Origin: an uncultured Collinsella sp.
GTDB lineage: Bacteria > Actinomycetota > Coriobacteriia > Coriobacteriales > Coriobacteriaceae
Length of the DNA: 27,590 bases
Reading direction: 5' to 3'
NCBI GenBank assembly: GCA_902470925.1
Contig: CABRIF010000021.1
Location: 1 to 27,590, forward strand
Every line of letters starts with the position of its first letter. Position 1 is the stretch's first letter. A model generated the notes under the pieces. That model saw only the letters and a list, made by a program, of their open reading frames with translations, was not told the origin of the DNA and searched no databases. A program made the position numbers and the translations under genes. This document shows positions 22,529 to 27,590 of the stretch, one piece after another.

Positions 22529-22610
22529 TGATTCCCGTCTGCCTTCTATTGAGCAATTTTGCCGTATGCGGCATTTTTTCTCAATAGAAGGAGCTGGGCT
22601 TTGGGAATCA
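22529..22610. repeat. Nested inverted repeat (82 bp)
   Basis: Three nested pairs share one centre. TGATTCCC (22529-22536) pairs with GGGAATCA (22603-22610). CCTTCTATTGAG (22542-22553) pairs with CTCAATAGAAGG (22580-22591). TGCCG (22560-22564) pairs with CGGCA (22569-22573), followed on the plus strand by six T residues. It lies between the two-helix membrane protein gene and the broken ATPase. It could be a terminator, an operator of the ATPase, or the remains of a small mobile element. Confidence 0.8.
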
Positions 22611-22651
22611 CGCAAATTAACGCATCAAGAACGCCGAAAGCCCCCCCTTCC

Positions 22652-23278
22652 TTACTTTACAGATTTGGAGCTGTCGAGCAGCGCATCGACATCATTGATG
22701 AACAGCTTGAGTAAATCGCCCTTTTTCAGACCTTTTCCTTGCCCCATATCCCGTCGCAATTGGATTAGTACTTTCTCCATAGCAAAGAGAAGCTCGGAGG
22801 CAGACGGCCGCTTTCCGACGGTCGCCAGCCTCCATTCATCCCATAGACGAATAGCTTTGGAAGACCCCCACAAAGTTAGTGACTGGCTAAAGTCATTCAT
22901 GTCGCTTAGCATTTCGTCTGCGCCATACTGCTCCTTCTTCTTTGATTGCATGAGCATTTTGTACACTATCTCAATTAGTTTTTCGTACGCTTGCACCCTA
23001 TGCTCTCGTAAGTACTCGCTATTTCTCTGACGGTAAGCCAGGTAATTATTAGCAATGCCGCCCCCGATGACGGTCACTATAGAAACGCAGCCGGTAATCA
23101 ATGCGACAACTATAGCGACATCAAGAGTGGACAGAGTAGACAAAAGCGCAGCTATCGAGCCAGACACAGAGTTAATGACGGCAGAAAATGCTGCGGCGCA
23201 AATTACTACCAAGACAGCCAACACGAACAGCCCCTTGGCTATTGCCCCGATTGTTTGCCCTTGCGAACCCTTAGACAT
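22652..23278 (-). CDS. Membrane protein with two N-terminal helices and a cytosolic helical domain, unknown function
   Basis: This 208-residue protein has hydrophobic helices at about 15-36 and 53-77, then a charged, mostly helical region (80-208) with SEYLREHRVQAYEKLIEIVY, a lysine patch (KKK, 113-115) and SLTLWGSSKAIRLWDEW (133-149). I do not recognise the family; the two-helix plus cytosolic-domain layout occurs in many phage-defence and toxin proteins, but that is only analogy. The ATG at 23278 is chosen because GGAGGGG (23283-23289) lies right upstream. It starts 57 bp after the intact AAA ATPase on the same strand, so the two may be co-transcribed. Base composition is clearly less GC-rich than in the core genes, and AT-ending codons are common, which suggests separate acquisition. 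Confidence 0.82.
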   Translation of the reverse strand: MSKGSQGQTIGAIAKGLFVLAVLVVICAAAFSAVINSVSGSIAALLSTLSTLDVAIVVALITGCVSIVTVIGGGIANNYLAYRQRNSEYLREHRVQAYEKLIEIVYKMLMQSKKKEQYGADEMLSDMNDFSQSLTLWGSSKAIRLWDEWRLATVGKRPSASELLFAMEKVLIQLRRDMGQGKGLKKGDLLKLFINDVDALLDSSKSVK

Positions 23279-23335
23279 GATTCCCCTCCAAAGTTCCCGT
23301 TCGATTGAACTAATCATCCAAGTAACAGCAGCTAT

Positions 23336-24604
23336 CTAGCAATCTGCCTCCGTCGAGGCGCCCCGCTGCGCCAGCCCGAACGTCCGCCCCTCCCCAATCA
23401 GCTCCGTCACGTTCTCGTGCACGATTCCCTTGCGATGCTGGATGGGGTCGCTGCGCGTAATGACGAACTTGGGCCAGTTGTCCCGTATCTGCTCAAGCGG
23501 GCGGTACTCACGGTCCTCGGTCTTCCGGTCGTTCATGATGGTCATCGCCGCCTGCACGTAAGCATATTCCATTTCAGGCGACCTCATGACGAAGTCGCAC
23601 TCGAGCTTGCCGATGCGCCCCACGCTCACCTCGTTGCCCAGGCTCCTCGCGTAGCAATAGACGATGTTCTCTAGCACCGGCCCGTAGTTGATGCGGTTGT
23701 CAGTGTTGAGGGCGAAGTAGAAGCTCAGGTCGGCGAGGTAATACTTCTGCTCGCCCTTGAGCGACTTGTGCGACTTCATGTCGAAGCGCGCGCACTTGCT
23801 GATGATCTTGGCATCCTCGAGTATCTGGAGGTAGCGGTTGAGCGTCTCCCGCTTGACGCGGACGCCCTGGCGCTCGAGGTCGGATTGGATGTTCGTCAGC
23901 GAGGTCGTCGCCCCGAAGTTGTTGATGACGTAGTCGCGCACCCGGTTGAAGACCGAGACGTTCTTCACCTTCACGCGCCTGCGGATGTCCTTCTCGAAGA
24001 TCTCCTTGATGACGGAGTTCGCGTAAGCGCGCTTGTCCGTCATCTTGGGGTAGCTGAGCGCCTTGGGGAAGCCGCCCTCGAGGATGTAACGGTCGAGCTC
24101 GGCCACAGGATTGGGGTCGACCAATTGCCCGAGGAAGCGCTTCATCTCGCGGTACTCCTTGAAGCTGAGCGTCTGCACCTCGAACTCGACGTAGCGCCCC
24201 GTCAGCTTGGTGGCGAGCTCGCCGGAGAGCAGGTAGGAGTTCGATCCGGTGATGAAGATGGAGAATCCGCCCTCGGCACGGAATTCGTTCACCACCTCCT
24301 CGAAGCCCTCGACGTTCTGGATCTCGTCGATGAAGAGGTACTTTATGCCGCTAATCTTAAGCGCGGGCTCGATCAGCGCCTCGAGCTGGTCCGGCGTCTT
24401 CACCGAGCGGAAACCGTACCGGTCGAGGTCGAGGTAGATGATGTGATCCTCCCGCACCCCCGTGACCCTGAGCTCCTCGGCTATGGTCTGCATGAGGCAC
24501 GACTTGCCGCACCGGCGGACCCCGGTGAGGACCTTGACCACGCCGTCGTCGTGGTAGAATCCGCGGATCTTCTCGAGGTAGTCCTCGCGCTCGAACAAAC
24601 GCAT
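23336..24604 (-). CDS. AAA ATPase with DUF4143 domain, intact
   Basis: This 422-residue ATPase is the only complete member of its family in the window. Walker A is GVRRCGKS (28-35), Walker B is YLFIDEIQ (89-96), and the sensor segment FITGSNSYLLSGELATKLTGR lies at 117-137. An aromatic-rich SFKEYREMKRF segment follows. The C-terminal DUF4143 region (about 210-400) includes LNRYLQILEDAKII, YYLADLSFYFAL and GKLECDFVM, the last resembling a PD-(D/E)XK nuclease-like core. The family is common in gut bacteria; its cellular role is not established. It lacks an obvious ribosome site, and its ATG (24602-24604) is in one arm of a perfect inverted repeat. A membrane protein gene follows 57 bp downstream. 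Confidence 0.92.
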   Translation of the reverse strand: MRLFEREDYLEKIRGFYHDDGVVKVLTGVRRCGKSCLMQTIAEELRVTGVREDHIIYLDLDRYGFRSVKTPDQLEALIEPALKISGIKYLFIDEIQNVEGFEEVVNEFRAEGGFSIFITGSNSYLLSGELATKLTGRYVEFEVQTLSFKEYREMKRFLGQLVDPNPVAELDRYILEGGFPKALSYPKMTDKRAYANSVIKEIFEKDIRRRVKVKNVSVFNRVRDYVINNFGATTSLTNIQSDLERQGVRVKRETLNRYLQILEDAKIISKCARFDMKSHKSLKGEQKYYLADLSFYFALNTDNRINYGPVLENIVYCYARSLGNEVSVGRIGKLECDFVMRSPEMEYAYVQAAMTIMNDRKTEDREYRPLEQIRDNWPKFVITRSDPIQHRKGIVHENVTELIGEGRTFGLAQRGASTEADC

Positions 24605-24637
24605 ACTGGCCCCAATCTTTCGACTGAGGCCAGTATA
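24603..24637 (-). promoter_or_regulatory. Inverted repeat spanning the -10 box and start codon of the ATPase gene
   Basis: ATACTGGCC (24603-24611) and GGCCAGTAT (24628-24636) are perfect 9-bp inverted repeats with a 16-base spacer. On the minus strand the first arm overlaps TATACT, a good -10 box (24632-24637), and the second arm runs into the ATG. The pair could be an operator for autorepression or an RNA hairpin that hides the start codon. No Shine-Dalgarno site is visible. Confidence 0.65.
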
Positions 24638-24681
24638 GCAATTATCTAATTTATCGGGGTATTTTTGTTAGAATTGACGAT

Positions 24682-24852
24682 TTATACCCCCATAACTGCC
24701 ACATTTTCTACTTCCACTCTTTCACGCTCGTTTGCAACCTCGCCATCCCAGTCAATTCCAGTTAGGTCGTCGGTCTCTGCCGTCTTGCCGTCGAATCCCG
24801 CCGCATGACTTCGCGTGGGTGTTTGGGACAAACTCTGGGACAAATCCGCAAA
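24682..24852 (-). pseudogene. C-terminal gene remnant next to the IS3 relic
   Basis: A 56-codon minus-strand frame between stops reads plausibly as a hydrophilic C-terminal tail: DLSQSLSQTPTRS, FDGKTAETDDLTGIDWDGE, VANERERVEVENV. It could be the tail of an integrase or another island gene cut by the adjacent IS3-family element. The repeated TTGTCCCA words visible here are part of it. Without a recognisable domain, the identity stays open. Confidence 0.35.
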
Positions 24853-24880
24853 CTATTTCGAAACCGCGTGCCCGCAGTTT

Positions 24881-24905
24881 CGTTTTTGCCCCGGGGACAA
24901 AAACG
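24881..24905. other. Short palindrome next to the IS3 relic end
   Basis: CGTTTTTG (24881-24888), CCCCGGGG (24889-24896), one A, then CAAAAACG (24898-24905) form a near-perfect palindrome. It may be a terminator-like structure flanking the insertion site of the IS3-family element. Confidence 0.45.
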
Positions 24906-24926
24906 GGTTGGTTCCGAGGCTCGGAG

Positions 24927-25892
24927 GGGACTGCGGACATCTTCTTAGACAATCCTGCACCGCGTATCCCAGCGCGAGCCGGTGCTCGTCGGGCGTGCGC
25001 CAGCCGAGCACCTGGGAGATGCGGCCCGAGCGGAACCAGCGCATCCGGGCGTCGAGCTCGGACATGAACTCGGCCGGGCCGGCGCCCCTCCGGCCCCGCG
25101 GGTGGAAGAACTCCTGCTTGAGCAGGCCGAAGAACCCCTCGGCGCGGGCGTTGTCGCCGCTCCGGCCCTTGCGCGACATGCTCCGGGCGAGGCCGTGGCG
25201 CTCGCATATCGCGACCCATCCCGGCCAGCGGTAGCGGGGCCCCGGTCGCTGTGGACGGCGGGCGCCTCGCCCGGGGCCAGGGCGGCGGCCCGAACTCCGC
25301 GATGTCGGTCACCCAGAGCTCGTTGGGGCGCGCCGCCCGGAACCCGTGGGCGCCGTCCGCGCGCAGCGGCAGGTTCGGCGGGGCGGGCGACGCCTCCCCG
25401 GCGCAGCTGCCCCGCCTGCGTCGGGGCCGCCTCCTGGCGGCCAGCCCCAGCCCCCGCATCACGCGGCGCACGACCTTCTCGGAGACGCGGACCCCCTCGC
25501 GGCGCAGCTGGCCCCAGACGGCCCGGTAGCCGCGCCGGCCGCACGCCTCGAAGGCCGCGCGCACCGGCTCGCGGAGGCCCGCGTCGCGGTCGGCGCCGGC
25601 GCGGGCGGCGTGGTAGTAGTAGGTGCTCCTCGGGATCTCAAGGAAACGGGCAATCGTCGACATCGGCAGACCGGTGGCCTCCCTCAATCTCCCGGCGAGC
25701 CCGCACCTGCTCCGCATCGGGGTCGAAAGGGGGTGCGAGCCTGCCCCTTTTAGGTCGTCCAACACCGCCCTGAGCAGCAGCTTCTCTATCTTGTCGGGGG
25801 TCATGTCGGCGAGCGGCCCGGTCTCGGCCGGCTCGTACGGCCCCCTGATCTCGCGTCCCGCTGCGGTCTCCCCTCGGCCGGCCCCCGCGTCG
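24927..25892 (-). pseudogene. Decayed IS3-family transposase (IS150-like), internally deleted and truncated
   Basis: The minus-strand frame carries the IS3 OrfB start (IPRSTYYYH, GYRAVWGQLRREG, the VVRRVMRGLGL helix) and ELWVTDIAEF with the first catalytic Asp. Then about 50 residues are missing: the next recognisable pieces are ALAPGE, VHSDRGP (second Asp) and, in another frame, YRWPGW and MSRKGRSGDNARAEGFFGLLKQEFF with the final Glu region. So there is one deletion and at least one frameshift. The plus-strand segment at 24928-24951 (GACTGCGGACATCTTCTTAGACA) looks like the IS150-type terminal repeat. Upstream the frame runs in orfA-like sequence to 25892, where an IS21-type end begins. The element is not mobile on its own. 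Confidence 0.85.
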
Positions 25893-25976
25893 TGTTGATG
25901 TTCACTAGGAAGTGGTCCGAATGGTCACCGCTTTTTGAGCGCCGTGGTCATTGAGAATTGAGCAGAAAGAGCACGA

Positions 25977-26058
25977 GGGCCGCGCCCCCTGGGACCAGGG
26001 GCGCGGCCCCCGCCGTATGGTGTTCCCGGGCGGAGACCTTGCCGAGCCCGCCCGGGAA
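25977..26058 (+). promoter_or_regulatory. Two strong hairpins in the istA leader
   Basis: Hairpin 1 (25977-26009) has a 15-bp stem with one bulged C and a two-base loop. Hairpin 2 has TTCCCGGGCGG (26023-26033) paired perfectly with CCGCCCGGGAA (26048-26058), whose last bases run into the GGGAAGG ribosome site ahead of the ATG at 26061. Such structures in insertion sequences block transposase expression from outside transcripts. Confidence 0.75.
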
Positions 26059-26060
26059 GG

Positions 26061-27550
26061 ATGGAGGAGATGACCGTGCCCCTGGACATGAGGAATGATT
26101 TACGGTCGATGGACGCGGGCGGGGTGCCGCGGGCGGGGTGCCGCGCGCCGAGATAGCGCGAAGGCTCCACGTCAGCCGGAACACCGTCGCGAAGTACGCC
26201 GACATGGGGGACATGTCGCCCGCTCCGCCGCTGCCGGCCGAACGCGGCAGGCCGGCGCTGGAGGGCCACGAGGAGTGGATCGGGTCGGTGCTCGAGGCGG
26301 ACCTCGGCGCGCCGCGCAGGCAGCGCCACACGGCCAAGAGGGTCTTCGACCGGCTCGTCGCCGAGCGGGGCTACGGAGGGTCCTACTCGACGGTGCGGCG
26401 CTTCGTCGCCGACTGGCGCCGCTCTCGCGCGGCGGGCGGCGGCGAGGGCTACCTCGAGCTCGAGTGGGCGCCGGGCGCCTGCCAGGTCGACTTCGGCAAC
26501 TTCCGCGCCGCGGTCGCCGGCGAGGCCCTCGGCCTGAAGCTGTTGGTCCTCACGCTGCCGCACTCCGACGAGCGGCAGTGCGTCGCGCTGAGGTCGGAGA
26601 CCGCGGAGTGCCTCTGCGCGGGGCTCGCCGAGGTCTTCTCGCGCTGGGGGCGCGCCCCGAGGGCGATGGTCCTCGACAACGCGACCGAGGCGGGAAGGCG
26701 CCTGCGCGGCACCGTCGTCGAGTCCAGGCTGTTCTCGCAGTTCAGGGGGCACTACCGGTTCGAGGCGAGGTTCCGCGACCCCTACTCGGGCAACGAGAAG
26801 GGGTCGGTGGAGAACGCCGTCGGGTTCCTGCGCCGGAACCTGCTCGTCCCCGTCCCCTCCGTCGGCTCGCTCGCCGAGCTGAACGCCCTGCTCGCCGAGG
26901 GGTGCGCCCGCCTGCGCGCGTCCTCGTCGTGCCGGGACGGCCGGCCGGTCGCCGAGGCGCTGCGCGAGGAACTCGCCGGCATGCTCGCGCTGCCCGGCGT
27001 GGCCTTCGACGCCGTGAGGTGGGTGCGCGCGAAGGCGGACAAGCGGGGGTACGTGCGGGTCGACGGGCGCGAGTACGTGGCGGGGCCCACCTGGCACGGC
27101 AGGGAGCTGCTGGTCGGCGTGCGCCCCGCCACCGTCGAGGTGCTCGCCGACCGCGGCCGCAGGGTCGCGGTGCTGCCGCGCGCCTTCGGCGAGGGGCCGG
27201 CGGTGCGCAACCCCATGTCCCTGATCCCGGCCCTCGTCGCCAGGCCGAGGGCCTTCGGCGAGTCGACCATCAGGCGCGACATGCCCGCGGCGCTCGTCGC
27301 CGGGATCGATCGGATGGACGGCGCGGGCCGGAGGCAGACCCTCAGGGCAATCGGCAGGGCCGGCGCCGCCTCCGGCTTCGAGGCCGCGTGCCCCGCGGCG
27401 GAGAGGGTCGTCGAGGGCGGGCGCGTCCCCGACGACGCCACGGTGGACGTGCTGTCGAGGCGCATCGCCGCCGGCGGCGGGGAGCGCGGCGGCGCGGACC
27501 TGTCGGCCTGCGACGGGTTCCTGAAGGGGGCGGTCGGCGATGGCCGCTAA
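26061..27550 (+). pseudogene. istA: IS21-family transposase IstA, start broken by a 14-bp tandem duplication
   Basis: IstA catalyses IS21 transposition with the IstB ATPase. Helix-turn-helix PRAEIARRLHVSRNTVAKY is followed by an integrase core with D-D-E residues in CQVDFGN, MVLDNAT and KGSVENAV (D118, D180 and E225 counted from a GTG at 26138). The ATG at 26061 opens MEEMTVPLDMRNDLRSMDAGG, but a perfect 14-bp duplication at 26117-26144 shifts the frame and gives an early stop. Removing one copy restores a continuous 491-residue IstA of normal length. Without correction, translation could begin only at GTG 26138, losing 21 residues just before the helix-turn-helix and with no ribosome site. 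The catalytic part is otherwise intact. It may be a recent mutation or an assembly error. Confidence 0.88.
26117..26144. repeat. 14-bp perfect tandem duplication
   Basis: GGGCGGGGTGCCGC occurs at 26117-26130 and immediately again at 26131-26144. Fourteen is not a multiple of three, so the istA frame breaks here. Confidence 0.95.
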
Positions 27551-27570
27551 CGGGGAGCTCGCCCGCAGGG
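27540..27570 (+). CDS. istB: IstB ATPase of the IS21-family element, first ten codons only
   Basis: The ATG at 27540 overlaps the istA stop (TAA at 27548-27550) in a different frame, the usual istA-istB arrangement. Only MAANGELARR can be read before adapter sequence begins at 27571. Identity is inferred from position; IstB is the AAA+ helper ATPase of IstA. Confidence 0.7.
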
Positions 27571-27590
27571 CTGTCTCTTATACACATCTC
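27571..27590 (-). other. Nextera mosaic-end adapter (sequencing artefact)
   Basis: CTGTCTCTTATACACATCT is the reverse complement of the Tn5 mosaic end, and the extra C that follows fits the read-2 adapter. The minus-strand peptide MCIRDS that starts here is a known adapter-derived artefact. Genomic sequence ends at 27570. Confidence 0.97.

Larger units (their letters stand above)
25893..27570 (+). mobile_element. IS21-family insertion sequence (left end and istA; right part beyond contig)
   Basis: The left end begins TGTTGATGTTCAC at 25893, followed by subterminal repeats of TGGTC(A/C) at 25912, 25922 and 25944, typical of IS21-family ends. istA follows, and the istB start overlaps its stop. 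The element interrupts the orfA part of an IS3-family relic. The assembly stops ten codons into istB, as expected for a multicopy repeat. Confidence 0.85.

Noticed and set aside
27342..27587. Minus-strand frame starting MCIRDS
   Set aside because: Its start lies in Nextera adapter sequence and the rest is antisense to istA.

Overview
This is a GC-rich assembled contig, most likely from a gut member of the Coriobacteriia (Collinsella or a close relative). That placement is inference. It rests on base composition, on large LPXTG-anchored glycosidases with discoidin and Listeria-Bacteroides repeat modules, and on the mix of NhaA, DHH-type pyrophosphatase, ROK glucokinase and BrnQ. Both ends carry Illumina Nextera adapter sequence (1-41 and 27571-27590), so the outermost bases are artefacts and both contig ends are library-fragment ends.

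Region 1 (306-8061) is a housekeeping and transport segment. A Nudix hydrolase fused to a Vsr-type mismatch endonuclease is followed by a small unknown gene and a hairpin. Then, all on the minus strand, come nhaA with a long low-complexity tail, the manganese-type inorganic pyrophosphatase ppaC with a clear intrinsic terminator, a ROK sugar kinase, an orphan PTS lactose/cellobiose-type IIB protein and the branched-chain amino acid carrier brnQ.

Region 2 (8131-17689) holds two very large secreted hexosaminidases on the minus strand. The first is a GH20 enzyme with an LPRTG wall anchor. The second is a GH84 enzyme whose reading frame is cut by one in-frame amber codon at 9247-9249; the rest, including its LPHTG anchor, stays open in the same frame. 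Together with the sugar kinase and PTS protein they suggest foraging on N-acetylhexosamine-containing host glycans.

Region 3 (17690-19700) is mostly non-coding. It has a degenerate tandem array of units of about 20 bp, a roughly 198-bp element bounded by 26-bp inverted repeats, and a yccF-type membrane protein gene. A good ribosome site and signal-peptide start at 19700 is cut off after 29 codons, marking the edge of an accessory island.

Region 4 (19790-27570) is the island. It carries two broken remnants and one intact copy of DUF4143-type AAA ATPases, and a TetR regulator divergent from a medium-chain reductase with a strong palindromic operator between them. A lower-GC two-membrane-segment protein sits downstream of the intact ATPase. 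Several gene scraps follow, then a decayed IS3-family transposase into which an IS21-family element has inserted. The IS21 istA gene has a 14-bp tandem duplication that breaks its start, and istB is cut by the contig end.

The most distinctive items are the Nudix-Vsr fusion, the amber-split GH84, the 198-bp inverted-repeat element, the tandem array upstream of GH20, the ATPase plus membrane-protein pair whose start codon lies in an inverted repeat, and the istA duplication. I did not find a clearly recognisable new multi-gene system. The ATPase plus membrane-protein cassette is the nearest candidate.
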